Part shown: in pieces, positions 17,701-25,702 of the stretch | Position numbering within the stretch: the first letter of the stretch is position 1 | How the letters are laid out: the number at the start of each line of letters is the position of its first letter | From: CAWUEZ02 sp963921355 | GTDB lineage: Bacteria; Pseudomonadota; Alphaproteobacteria; Thalassobaculales; Thalassobaculaceae | Direction of reading: 5' to 3' | Assembly (NCBI GenBank): GCA_963921355.3 | Contig: OZ001190.1 | Span: forward strand, 3,906,001-3,970,000 | DNA: 64,000 bases | Notes under the pieces: model-generated | What the model saw: the letters and a program-made list of their open reading frames with translations, nothing else | What the model was told of the DNA's origin: nothing | Databases searched by the model: none | Translations under genes and position numbers: made by a program

Positions 17701-20700
17701 CCGAGCGCCTGGCGTGCCGGGCGAACGGTAGATTCGACGACCGAAATATACTCGGCCGACAAGGCGTCCACCGCCATCGTTGATCTGTAGGTAATCAGTC
17801 CGAGGCGATGGAACAACAGGTTGCGCGCATGGGCTTCCATGATCTCGGCTTCCAGATCGTCGAGCCTGCCATCGTTGACGGCCGTCTTGATCCTGTTGCG
17901 CAGCAGCGTTGTCACACGGTTCATGGCCCGGCGCAGGCTGTCCGCCGACGTGGTCGCCGCCTGCCGAACGCCATCGGGCATGGTCGCCGTGAAGACCTCG
18001 TCGCCGGTCACGACGCGGATCCCGTCGACACCCGGGCTGGCCAGCACCAACAGATCGTCGATCGACAGAGAGGCGCCGCGCGGGTGGTTGTGCGTCGCGA
18101 TCATCGGCGGCGTGTCGGCGGCCTGCAGTCGATCCAACACCGCCCCGGAGTAACTGACAGCCCCCGGCTCGTTCTGCGTGCCGGCCTGGATCAGCCGGCC
18201 GTCGGCGTCGAGCATGATCAGGTATTCGTGACCCGTCGCCTGCCCCTTCTCGAGCACCCATGCGTCCGCCGCGGCTACCCTGGCCTCAAGGCCCTCGGCG
18301 TCCCTGAGTACGCCGTAGGCGTCGTCCCATAGGTCGACGTAGCCGTCGGGATCGGCTGTCTCGCCGGTCGGGCGTTGTTCTCCTTCCCGGAGCCCGGAAT
18401 CAGAAACCCCGGCTTCGGGAGCCGGGGTCTCGTCGTGTTTAAGGTTTTCGCCTTCGTTTGAGGTGCCGTCGTCGGGTGGCGGCGGCACGCTGTCCTTGGC
18501 CTCGCCACTCCCGGTCGCCTGTGCCGGCCGCGCGCCGGCGGTCCCGGTCTCGACCTCGATGAACAGATCCTGCCACGACGGCTCCCGGTCGAGCGCCCGC
18601 TCGATGGCGGCGCGCACCCGGTCGAACACCCGCTTCAGGATCTTGAACGCCCGCAGAATCCGGTTGCCGGCCTCGTAGCGACCGGCCGCCCATTGCGCAT
18701 AGGCTTCGGCAACGGCCTCTTCGATCTGCGCGTCCCCGTCGAGGTTCGGATACCGTTCGGCGATCCGGTGACGATCGAGCCATCCCTCGGACTTCGCCGC
18801 CCGGGCCAGCACCCGCCAATCCTGGCCGCCGATCCGGCCGGTCTCCCGCAGGAAGTGGATCGCCTCGTGGCGCGCGGTGGCCTCGATGTCGGGTGACGCC
18901 AGCGACAGGGAGATGACCCCGTCGAGCACCTGGCCGTAGGCTTCGCGGCCCTGATCGGTGCTCAGACGGTCGCGGATCTCGACCGGGGCGTCCTTGGCGA
19001 TCCGGCCCAGAATCTTGCCCGCCGCGGCCCGCGCCTTGATTCCAGCCTCGGTCGGGCTTATATCGGCCTTGGCCGCTCCCAGCGACTCCGACTTGGGCGT
19101 CTTCGAACGTCCCTTGGCTGAAGGGGTCTGCTGCGTAGCCTGGGATGAGCGCCTTCCACCCTCGCCCAGTGCACCGGCCTTCATATTCTCGATGTGCTCT
19201 TGTGCTTCTGCGTCCGTGATGGCTCGTCCAGTACGCGGGATAGCCTTCCTTCCTGGAGACCCGGTAACGATCCAAGTCATTACGTTGCCGCCGCGCTTTA
19301 GTCCAATGACGGCCGTGTTCTCCCCCCAAATGACGTTCCGCTTGAGAGTCCCCTTCTCCAGATAGAATGGCCCGAAGCCGCCGCGCGCAATCACATCCGG
19401 GAGACGGGCGGCGAACGATCGACCATCAATACCGTCTTTTTCGTTGCGGCCTACGATCACGTGATGAATGCCCCCTCGTTCATTGCCCCAGACAAAATCG
19501 ATCCAACCGACTTCAGATCGATACATCGCCGCGGCCTGGTCCTGTTTGGTGCGCAGAACCTCGTTGATGGCGTCAAGGCCCCGACGAAGGTTCTCGGCCA
19601 CCGTCTTCGGTCGCGCGGGGCCGACCTGGAACATCACCTTCCGCCCGCCCTCATCCTTGATCTTGATCGTCTCGAACAACCGATCGAACGCCGGCCCGAT
19701 GCCTTCTGCCTGCAACTCGGATTCTGTCGGATACATGCCGGAGTGGGCCAGGTTGGCGAGGTAGTCGTTTTCCACGCCCTCTTTCGCCATGCGATCGACG
19801 ATGTATTTCTCAAACGATCGCGCGCCCATCTCGATGATCTTCGACCAGTAGTCGCCCGACGTGCGCAGGGCGTCGACCTGGCGGGAGCGCTCGCTCAGAC
19901 TGCTGTCGATCAGTGCTTTGCGCAGATCGGAAAACGCCTCGAACACCTCCGGCCGCACGCCCTGCGGCCGATTGATCGCCCGCGCCTCCTCGGTCAGGTA
20001 ACGGCGGTCTTCCTTGGCCGGCGCGTCCATCTTGCCGAAGTAGTCGTCAACGGCGTGGAACCACTCGTGAGCCAGCGATCCGGCGCCCTGCGTCTTCGTG
20101 AGGTTGATGACCACGGACCAGGGCTCATAGTGCGCGGCCGCATTGCCGCCGCGACCGCGGGCGCCGAATGCCAGACCCAACTTGCCGCCGAGCGACAGGG
20201 CTTCCGGTGGGATGTTGAGCGCTTGCGACAGATCCATGAGCGCGTCGAAGGCTTCGTTCAGGTCCTTCTGTCGGCGACCGCCCTCGACATAGTTCCCAAA
20301 CTGCACGCCCCGGAATCTGAACGCCTGCTCGAACCGCTCGGGCGTCACGTCGCCCTCTCGACGATCCGGACCCTTGCGGGTCATGTTCTCCGGACGGCGA
20401 ACCGCCGGTGCCTTGCGCATCTCGTCGATGGTGGCCTGGATCTCGTCACGCCGCTCCGCGATGTACTCGTGCGCCGCCTTCACGGTCTCAAATCCGGTCT
20501 TGACCCGGATGACGCCACGCTTCGCCTTGAAGCCGACGAACACGTCCTTGGTGTTTCGGTCCCGATATACGCCGACAGGGGTCAACCTTTGCCTCGGTTT
20601 GGCCGCCTGTTCGTCGACCTGCCGGCGGATGTATTCCCGGGCGGCCCCGATCGCCTCGGCCTTCTCCTGCGTCATGATGTTCGCGTAGCCGCCGCGCCTC

Positions 20701-23700
20701 GGGGTTTCGAGGTGGTAGAACAACTTGCCGTCGGGAAAGTGCTCGCCCTTGGCGCGGATGAACTTCGTCCGACGCAGCTGGTACTTGGCGCCTTCCTCGA
20801 TCGTCTCGGGATCAAGCCCGCCGACCATATCCGCGGTGTCCGGGAAGTGCCGAAGAGCGCTCATGTATCTGAGGCCGTCGATCTTCTCGCGGATCGTCTG
20901 CGGCGTGTACTTGCCGGTCAGTATCCCGCTGGAGAACTCACGGAGAAGTTCAACCTGCTTGACCCATTGCCCGACCTTGTAGCTCCGCCTCGGCTTCGAC
21001 GGGATCGCATTGCGCATCAGGGCGACCATCGCCATCGCCTCGCCCGACACGCCTTCCTTGGCGAGCTTCACATAATCGGGCTTGGGGAAGGATTTCGACA
21101 GCGGCGCGGCGGCGAGGTCGATGCCCGCGTCTTGAAGGGAGTCGATCATCGACCGCCAGACGTCCTTGCGCGCGCCTTCCAACGTCTCGCCAAAGTCCTG
21201 AATGTCAGAGGACGGATCGCGCTTCCGCCCGGAATCGGAAACCCCGGCTTCGGGAGCCGGGGTCTTAGGGGTGGTCTCGGGCTCCGTCTTGGAGGGTGGC
21301 TGCTGCGCCCGCTGCACCAGGTCCGTCTGACCGCGGCCGGCGACGTCGAACAGACCGAAATCCGCCGGACGATCGCCGCCTGCCAGCGGCCGGTCGGCAC
21401 CAGCCTGTGCCCGATCCCGATCCGTGACCGGTGCCACGCCGGGGATCAGGGTCTGCTCGCCTTGGTCGGTGGTTTCGGTCGCCGTCACTCCGTCCTTGTC
21501 GGATTCGCCGGCAGCATCTACGTATTGTGTAGAGGAGTTATCGATGGAAACGCTGTTCTTCTCCTGGGACTTCGAGCCCGCTGTCGCGTTCTTCGATCCG
21601 CCGTCCAAGACGGCCGTGTTCGTCGTCTCCGATGACGGCAAGTCCTGGCGCCGACTCCCCCACGAAGCCTGGGAACTGCTGGTCGAAGACCACTGCGAGG
21701 TCGACGAAGCGACGTTCGCCCGCCTATATCCCGACGCGCCCGAATTCAGCGACGAGATGATCGGGATCCAGGAGTCGGCTTCCCGATCGGCTGCCGCCGA
21801 GTAGAGTGCCCGCTGCATCTCGTTCGCTTCCGCCTTCTCGGCGGGCGTGCGCCCCTCATCGCGGGCGACCGTGTAGAGGTCATGCCCCGCCGCGTCGCGG
21901 GCCTTCGCCATCTCCGGCGACTGGAACTGGATCTCGGCAACCGTGCCGTTGCCGGTGCGGACCAGCACCTTGCGATCGAACCAACCTGAATTGGCGTTCC
22001 TCGACCACCCTTTATCGAAGGCCGGGAACACATCGAAGAGAGCGGCGACCAGGCGGTCGGCCTCCTGGGGTGTCTCGACAACGAAGGTTCCGCGGGCCGC
22101 GTCCGTGATCCGTGACGCATCGCCCTGGTATTTGGCCGCGATCTTGCGGCGGATGCTCTCGGCGGTCTTCGGCCGGCCGCCCTTCCACTCGGCACCGAGG
22201 CCGCTTGCCACGCGATTGAGTTCCTGCTGGGCAAGGCGCGACTTGGTGACCAGCCGGTCGGGCGTCCATCCGGCCTGACCCGACCGGATCTCTCTGACCG
22301 ATTGCGGCGGGCCTACTTCTTGATCGGATACTTCCGGTTCTGCAGGTCGATCATCCACGCCACGTCCCGGTGCGCCTCTTCCCTCTCCGAGGGAGTCAAG
22401 CTCTCGAACGGTTTCGAGGAACCGGTCTCGGGCTTGGGCGAGGGTGGCGCCGCCGTGGAACGATCGGGCCGCTTCGGTGAGTGCATCGCTGACCGGTCCT
22501 TTCCGTGTCGCAAGCTTCTCGAGCGCCGGCCCGAGTTGCGCATTCTCCGACAGTTGGGCCCGGTTGGCGTCCTTGTCCAGGACATTGCCCGCTTCCGCCA
22601 GGATGCCGGCACTGTCGACGGCCGTGGTGAAGACCCGGCGCAGGCCCCGGATATGGCGCGTCGCGGCGTCCAGGATCTTCGCACGCTCGGCGATCAGGGT
22701 GCCGGTCAGGGCCTCTTCGCCGAACAGGCTGTCCTGCGTCTGCCGCGCGAAGCCGGCCGCGTCGATCTGGTCGACGATCATGCGCGCCTGGTTGATGTTC
22801 CCCGGCGGGTGCTTCGCCAGATACCCGAGCGCGGCCACCTGTCCGCCCGGGTCCTGGATCGTTCGGCCGACGACAGCCGCGAAGTTGGCCGGGACCGTCT
22901 CGTTGACGGTCATGCCCCACGCATCGTCGCCCAGGTTCGCCAGCGCCTCGCCGTCGCGGTATGCGCGCCGGGCCGGCGGGATGTGGCGGGCTGCTTCCTC
23001 GCGCGACCCGCCGTTGCGGAACAGGCGCGCGATGTCGACGGCATTGGTGCTCTCGCCGCCTTCGGCCAGGTTCTTCATCGCGCCACGGAACATGGCCCGG
23101 TCGGCCGTGACACCGTCGGCCTCGCGCAGAACCCGCGCCCGCAGGGCCACGCCCCGCTGACCGCCGGCCTTGGCGCGCTTCGCCAACGCCAGGCGCTGGT
23201 GACCGTCGACGATGAACCGCTGACCGTCGTTCGCCTCCCAGACCACGACCACACCGGCGAAGTCGGGGTTGAACGTGCGCACACCGCGAAGCTGATCCGT
23301 CACGCCCTCGGCGTCGCCGCCGCTCTTGAACTGGAAGCGCTGCGCGTCGACCGCGATCGAATCCGGGTCGACCATCTCGAGGCCGGACCCATCGCCCGGC
23401 GCGGGCTGCGATGCCGCCTGCCGGGGCGCTTCGGCCAGTTCGGTCGGACGATCCATATCGAGCGGCCGACCACTCACCGCGTCGTCGATGACAGCCTTGC
23501 CACGCGAGATGTCGGCCGTCGGTAGCGGGCTGGCTTCGTCCTCCGGCGTGATCGGTGCGGTGCGCTTCGGCTGTGCGACAGGCTCGGGGGCAATCGGCTC
23601 GGGGGCGACCGTCTCGGGGGCGGTGGGCTCTACCGACCCGATGACCTCTTCGGCCGGGACGGCACCTTCCGGCAGGTCTGCGTCCGGCTCGAAGCCTGCC

Positions 23701-24728
23701 GGCGGATCCGCAGCTGCGGGACCGGCTTCACCCGCGCCCCGCTCGCCGCGCACGAAGGGCTCGGTCACCCCAGCCATGGTGGCACCCATACCGGCGCCCA
23801 GAAGGCCCGCACGGGCCATGTTCTCCAATGCCTCTCCCCAGGTCATGTCCTCGTGGAGGACCCCAACCTCATAGCCGTCCTGCAGGGCCTGCGTGAACAT
23901 CTCCTGGATGCCCTCGGCCACGGTGCCTTTGAAGAACCGAGAGACGAACGTCGTGCCGGGCTTGGCGAGGATCCCGAGCGGCACCGCTTCGGGGATGGCC
24001 TCGGCCGCCGCCATGAAGACGCCGTCCTGGGTCGCCTCGTCATGCGTGCGGCCCTTTTCGCGCGATGTCGCGTACTGGTCGCCGAACACTTGCGAGCCCA
24101 GCAGCGACATGCCCGAGGCCGGGTTGCGGGTCAGCATGGTTACCGCCAGCGCGGGGCCCATGTTCGCCATCGATACCAAGAAGTCGTAGACCAACCCCTT
24201 GGCGCTCCACGGATCGACATCCGGACGCATGGCGGCGATCTCTTTGCCGAGCTCGGTCGCCCGTTCCTGTGCCTGGGTCAGATCCCGTTGGCGACGGTTG
24301 CGGATCTCTTCAACGAAATCGTCGGGCAGGTCTGCGCCCTTGGTGCCGTGACGAAGAAACTCCAGTTCGTCTTCCGGCGACATGACGTCGTTGTATCGCT
24401 CGAGCCTCTGCTGCTGGATCCCCTGCCATTGGCGCTCGAACATGCGACCGACGGCGCCGGGAACCTTACCCAGCGTCTCGCCCCAGGAAGCCCCTCCATA
24501 GGACTGACCGGGCTGGTCGGCCCGTTCGCGCCACGGGCTGCGGTAGGACCGGCGCTCATTCGCGGACGTCGGCCCGTCGACGACGAAACCTGCCGGCGGC
24601 TCGTCCGGTTCGAAGCCCGCAGGCAGCACCGCTGCGCTCGCCGTGGGCTGGATCCGATCAACCTCGAAACCTGCCGGCGGCTCGTCCGGTTCGAAGCCGT
24701 CGGGCAGGCCGCCCACGCGCTGTCGCAT
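14718..24728 (-). CDS. Phage polyvalent protein (10-kb open frame, possibly composite)
   Basis: An uninterrupted 3336-codon frame from ATG 24728. Domains in order: GFEPDEPPAGF(E/V)VD repeats (8-52); hydrophobic segments (~160-330); ParB-like domain with DGHQRL at 508-513; RelA/SpoT-like synthetase domain (~800-960); Ser-rich stretch (~975-1068); LPD1-type zincin with HEWFH at 1554; nuclease-like domain of the Barnase/EndoU/RelE-like phage group (~1730-1850); second zincin HEAIH at 1954; JAB domain with HNHP at 2213; low-complexity Gly/Arg stretch (~2355-2430); C-terminal domain with a membrane helix near LLKYATVAYAANALAYTL. This fits the polyvalent proteins of phages, thought to be injected with DNA to counter host defence. 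Nested genes in other frames suggest that the frame may span several genes. Confidence 0.8.
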   Translation of the reverse strand: MRQRVGGLPDGFEPDEPPAGFEVDRIQPTASAAVLPAGFEPDEPPAGFVVDGPTSANERRSYRSPWRERADQPGQSYGGASWGETLGKVPGAVGRMFERQWQGIQQQRLERYNDVMSPEDELEFLRHGTKGADLPDDFVEEIRNRRQRDLTQAQERATELGKEIAAMRPDVDPWSAKGLVYDFLVSMANMGPALAVTMLTRNPASGMSLLGSQVFGDQYATSREKGRTHDEATQDGVFMAAAEAIPEAVPLGILAKPGTTFVSRFFKGTVAEGIQEMFTQALQDGYEVGVLHEDMTWGEALENMARAGLLGAGMGATMAGVTEPFVRGERGAGEAGPAAADPPAGFEPDADLPEGAVPAEEVIGSVEPTAPETVAPEPIAPEPVAQPKRTAPITPEDEASPLPTADISRGKAVIDDAVSGRPLDMDRPTELAEAPRQAASQPAPGDGSGLEMVDPDSIAVDAQRFQFKSGGDAEGVTDQLRGVRTFNPDFAGVVVVWEANDGQRFIVDGHQRLALAKRAKAGGQRGVALRARVLREADGVTADRAMFRGAMKNLAEGGESTNAVDIARLFRNGGSREEAARHIPPARRAYRDGEALANLGDDAWGMTVNETVPANFAAVVGRTIQDPGGQVAALGYLAKHPPGNINQARMIVDQIDAAGFARQTQDSLFGEEALTGTLIAERAKILDAATRHIRGLRRVFTTAVDSAGILAEAGNVLDKDANRAQLSENAQLGPALEKLATRKGPVSDALTEAARSFHGGATLAQARDRFLETVRELDSLGEGRGAPGRGVDDRPAEPEVSDQEVGPPQSVREIRSGQAGWTPDRLVTKSRLAQQELNRVASGLGAEWKGGRPKTAESIRRKIAAKYQGDASRITDAARGTFVVETPQEADRLVAALFDVFPAFDKGWSRNANSGWFDRKVLVRTGNGTVAEIQFQSPEMAKARDAAGHDLYTVARDEGRTPAEKAEANEMQRALYSAAADREADSWIPIISSLNSGASGYRRANVASSTSQWSSTSSSQASWGSRRQDLPSSETTNTAVLDGGSKNATAGSKSQEKNSVSIDNSSTQYVDAAGESDKDGVTATETTDQGEQTLIPGVAPVTDRDRAQAGADRPLAGGDRPADFGLFDVAGRGQTDLVQRAQQPPSKTEPETTPKTPAPEAGVSDSGRKRDPSSDIQDFGETLEGARKDVWRSMIDSLQDAGIDLAAAPLSKSFPKPDYVKLAKEGVSGEAMAMVALMRNAIPSKPRRSYKVGQWVKQVELLREFSSGILTGKYTPQTIREKIDGLRYMSALRHFPDTADMVGGLDPETIEEGAKYQLRRTKFIRAKGEHFPDGKLFYHLETPRRGGYANIMTQEKAEAIGAAREYIRRQVDEQAAKPRQRLTPVGVYRDRNTKDVFVGFKAKRGVIRVKTGFETVKAAHEYIAERRDEIQATIDEMRKAPAVRRPENMTRKGPDRREGDVTPERFEQAFRFRGVQFGNYVEGGRRQKDLNEAFDALMDLSQALNIPPEALSLGGKLGLAFGARGRGGNAAAHYEPWSVVINLTKTQGAGSLAHEWFHAVDDYFGKMDAPAKEDRRYLTEEARAINRPQGVRPEVFEAFSDLRKALIDSSLSERSRQVDALRTSGDYWSKIIEMGARSFEKYIVDRMAKEGVENDYLANLAHSGMYPTESELQAEGIGPAFDRLFETIKIKDEGGRKVMFQVGPARPKTVAENLRRGLDAINEVLRTKQDQAAAMYRSEVGWIDFVWGNERGGIHHVIVGRNEKDGIDGRSFAARLPDVIARGGFGPFYLEKGTLKRNVIWGENTAVIGLKRGGNVMTWIVTGSPGRKAIPRTGRAITDAEAQEHIENMKAGALGEGGRRSSQATQQTPSAKGRSKTPKSESLGAAKADISPTEAGIKARAAAGKILGRIAKDAPVEIRDRLSTDQGREAYGQVLDGVISLSLASPDIEATARHEAIHFLRETGRIGGQDWRVLARAAKSEGWLDRHRIAERYPNLDGDAQIEEAVAEAYAQWAAGRYEAGNRILRAFKILKRVFDRVRAAIERALDREPSWQDLFIEVETGTAGARPAQATGSGEAKDSVPPPPDDGTSNEGENLKHDETPAPEAGVSDSGLREGEQRPTGETADPDGYVDLWDDAYGVLRDAEGLEARVAAADAWVLEKGQATGHEYLIMLDADGRLIQAGTQNEPGAVSYSGAVLDRLQAADTPPMIATHNHPRGASLSIDDLLVLASPGVDGIRVVTGDEVFTATMPDGVRQAATTSADSLRRAMNRVTTLLRNRIKTAVNDGRLDDLEAEIMEAHARNLLFHRLGLITYRSTMAVDALSAEYISVVESTVRPARQALGKFNANRTEQSLDDVPDRLSEFVRPDRGVGSLRGRGEGPAGGRAGGEGRTAGDRGVPGAREDARNAEDPSDAGGTLREDGGGVASHTFLAEEGDNLDLPPEAVREDRGVAAGTAGAAAQRQSMMGRLFGVQPIDRVMRLPFDVFGGVNDQGQWQPGLWLSAKAEQAIAQAQFNEDGPMAWMNPMLHRARAGLIDRYGLDPDYVERDMVRALDERRIQSEIPELMQTLQSAGIGPGEAKVLQAVMTGEVVPDEEMAQLSEPIRNAIDHMGQEAVNLGLLSPDAFERNRGKYLHRVYEKHENDQSSLTRWVSRMAQSRRRKIIGNQFKGRGLWIEVPQTKLRDDARPERDTGAGALTLQNATKQGDTIRVLDRVANDGQGEMEDRAPGRRRKVLDRVYIPADQPVPAKYRDYQDQGMWEVRGAKKGKVTLWRDFTKAERADMGEIVDARYTIAKTYMGMAHDLATGRFYRDIAQNEEWSRADEPREGTWKNADNYWRFWADPAIDWVKVPDTKLEKSGTARYGQLAGRYVRAEIWRDLNEVERMQKANWWDQLTRQWKLNKTARSPVVHMNNVMSNVLLMDMADVRAADLARAIRAMYRKDGDYKQAVEGGAFGSDMMSVEIRDNVLKPLLEEIERDMQGGQDSMEAKIGLVGKLLDRIWRMGRRADRAAIDLYRLEDEVFRMATYLRRRDQGYGEAEAAREAREQFLNYDIRAPWVNAARRTVLPFIAYTYRAVPIIAKSMAHRPWKLLKYATVAYAANALAYTLEPGDEDEERRSMRSEEQGYTWVGGPRMMRLAMRDEYGNPLFIDMRRWVPAGDVFDMNQGASAIPIPSWLQFGGPIMIAGELMLNKQGFTGQEITNEYTDTTVDKISKTADYLWKAFMPSAAWIPGSWYWTKIGEAATGVRDWQGRRYSIGQAAMSSVGVKVRPQDVEAGFYDHQRRFNRTERELMAQARRIVADYDRGRISVTVRDQRMADLATKIERLDDRRLATFEGR
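17453..17665 (-). CDS. 70-residue protein in another frame inside the 10-kb gene
   Basis: ATG 17665 to TAG 17453, same strand as the giant gene but shifted frame. The product reads as a normal soluble helical protein (MTYLIDYPSSFAPIEEWDRF..., KAALQVIVEFREHEKTPGMQ), while the giant frame here is a Gly/Arg/Glu run. ATGA at 17665-17662 couples the start to a TGA of a third frame, as seen between phage genes elsewhere in this window. Unknown function. Its presence argues that the giant frame is two genes joined by a readable spacer. Confidence 0.6.
   Translation of the reverse strand: MTYLIDYPSSFAPIEEWDRFEAEVKGLPADAPEVKAALQVIVEFREHEKTPGMQKIRQMQAERSAKTAAE
18393..18430. repeat. 38-bp hairpin repeat inside coding DNA, copy 1
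   Basis: Matches 21228-21265 at 37 of 38 bases. It contains a perfect inverted repeat, accccggct-tcggg-agccggggt. In the giant frame both copies are read as TPAPEAGVSDSG linkers. The form is that of an intergenic terminator hairpin. Confidence 0.9.
21228..21265. repeat. 38-bp hairpin repeat inside coding DNA, copy 2
   Basis: Second copy of the hairpin at 18393-18430, one base different, same orientation. It lies between the Ser-rich stretch and the region ahead of the first zincin domain of the giant frame. Confidence 0.9.
21544..21804 (+). CDS. 86-residue protein antisense to the polyvalent gene
   Basis: ATG 21544 has a strong tagaggagtt ribosome site 6-8 bases upstream. The product looks like a genuine small protein: ETLFFSWDFEPAVAFFDPP, KTAVFVVSDDGKSWRRLP, HEAWELLVEDHCEVDEATFA. 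The opposite strand, read by the giant frame, is only a Ser/Thr/Asn-rich run (about residues 975-1062). This suggests a small gene inserted in reverse whose complement happens to stay open. No family recognised. It would be a lysogenically expressed accessory gene if transcribed. Confidence 0.55.
   Translation: METLFFSWDFEPAVAFFDPPSKTAVFVVSDDGKSWRRLPHEAWELLVEDHCEVDEATFARLYPDAPEFSDEMIGIQESASRSAAAE
22313..22410 (-). other. Alternate-frame protein end inside the 10-kb gene
   Basis: Just after FLETVRE of the giant frame, a shifted frame reads SLTPSEREEAHRDVAWMIDL and ends NRKYPIKK with TAG at 22313-22315, while the giant frame becomes a Gly/Arg/Glu/Pro run until PPQSVREIRSGQ. The shifted reading looks like the true C-terminus of the ParB-like unit after a 1-base shift. 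It is weaker than the case at 17453-17665 because only about 30 residues are involved. Confidence 0.35.
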
Positions 24729-24731
24729 AGC

Positions 24732-25700
24732 TTACTCCACAGGCTCCCAAGACCGGCCGTTGAACCGGAGCTTTTCGCCGGTTGTCGGGTTGGTGGCGGT
24801 CTGTCCGACCTGATACTTCGGCGCACGCTGCGGTGCTTCCTCGCTCAAACCGAGATCCGCCATCCCTTCGGCGATGATGTCCTCGGTCCGTTTCGTTTCC
24901 CAAGCGTCGCGGGTCATGCCGTCGAACTCGGACGACTCAGCCTTCCACGCCGACTTGCGGTCCTGGGCCTCACGCCGGGCCTGCTTCTCGGCGTCCTTGC
25001 GCAGGCCGTTGCGCACCCTGTTCATGACCGCCGGTTCACTGATCGACACGCCCGCCAGTTCCAGTTCGTCGAGGTAGACCTGCCAGTCGACGACCTTACC
25101 GTTCGTGTAGTCCTTCTTCGTCGCCGCGCGAAGCGCCTGGCTCAGCGCCGCCCGGATCTGCGAGGCCGTCATCGTGGGCTTGTCGGTCTTCTTCTTCGCG
25201 GGCCGGACCGGGTTGCCCTGCTCGTCGGTGACCTGGATCGCTTTGCCGGATCGGGTCACGCCGTAGAGGTAGCCATCCTCGCCGGTGAATCGGTCGACCG
25301 GCAAGTTGCCGGTCTGCTGGTCCCGGTTCGCCTGATTTTCGGTGCGCTGCGCGTCGAGACGCTGGGTCTGCATCTGTGACTGCGCACCAAGGCGAGCACC
25401 TTGCATCCGAGAGTCGTGCGTCCGGCCTTTGGCATTCTCGGTCGACGTCGCGTCGAGACGCTGGGTCTGCATCTCGCGCTGTAGGCCCCGTGTTGCCTCG
25501 GCATTGGCGGCCGTGGCCTCACGACTGAGACGGTTCTGTTCTGCGCTGAACTCCTGGCCGGCGATGCGCTCGCCGCGCTGGAACTCCATTCGCAGCCGCT
25601 GACGGCCTTCCTCGCGCATGCTTCGGGTGCGCTCGACGAGGCCCGTTCCAAACCCCTGAACCGCACCTGCGGCAATGTAGGACGAGAGTCCACGTGCCAT
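24732..25700 (-). CDS. Coiled-coil virion-associated protein
   Basis: 322 residues from ATG 25700 (GGAGGGCG upstream). It starts MARGLSSYIAAGAVQGFGTG, a Gly-rich hydrophobic helix, then a long helical, Gln/Arg-rich stretch with a repeat (Q-M-Q-T-Q-R-L-D-A twice), a charged middle (PAKKKTDKP) and a C-terminus with a short YQVGQTATNPTTGEKLRFNG domain. The small end domain (G-x-x-x-T-N-P-x-T-G-x-x-x-x-x-x-G) is common at the end of phage internal proteins. Likely an internal or ejection protein placed next to the polyvalent gene, three bases upstream of its ATG. Confidence 0.55.
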   Translation of the reverse strand: MARGLSSYIAAGAVQGFGTGLVERTRSMREEGRQRLRMEFQRGERIAGQEFSAEQNRLSREATAANAEATRGLQREMQTQRLDATSTENAKGRTHDSRMQGARLGAQSQMQTQRLDAQRTENQANRDQQTGNLPVDRFTGEDGYLYGVTRSGKAIQVTDEQGNPVRPAKKKTDKPTMTASQIRAALSQALRAATKKDYTNGKVVDWQVYLDELELAGVSISEPAVMNRVRNGLRKDAEKQARREAQDRKSAWKAESSEFDGMTRDAWETKRTEDIIAEGMADLGLSEEAPQRAPKYQVGQTATNPTTGEKLRFNGRSWEPVE

Positions 25701-25702
25701 GG

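Noticed and set aside
19461..21635. A 724-codon plus-strand open frame opposite the centre of the polyvalent gene.
   Set aside because: Shadow of the minus-strand frame. Only its last part overlaps a believable gene (21544-21804), which has its own start and a different frame.
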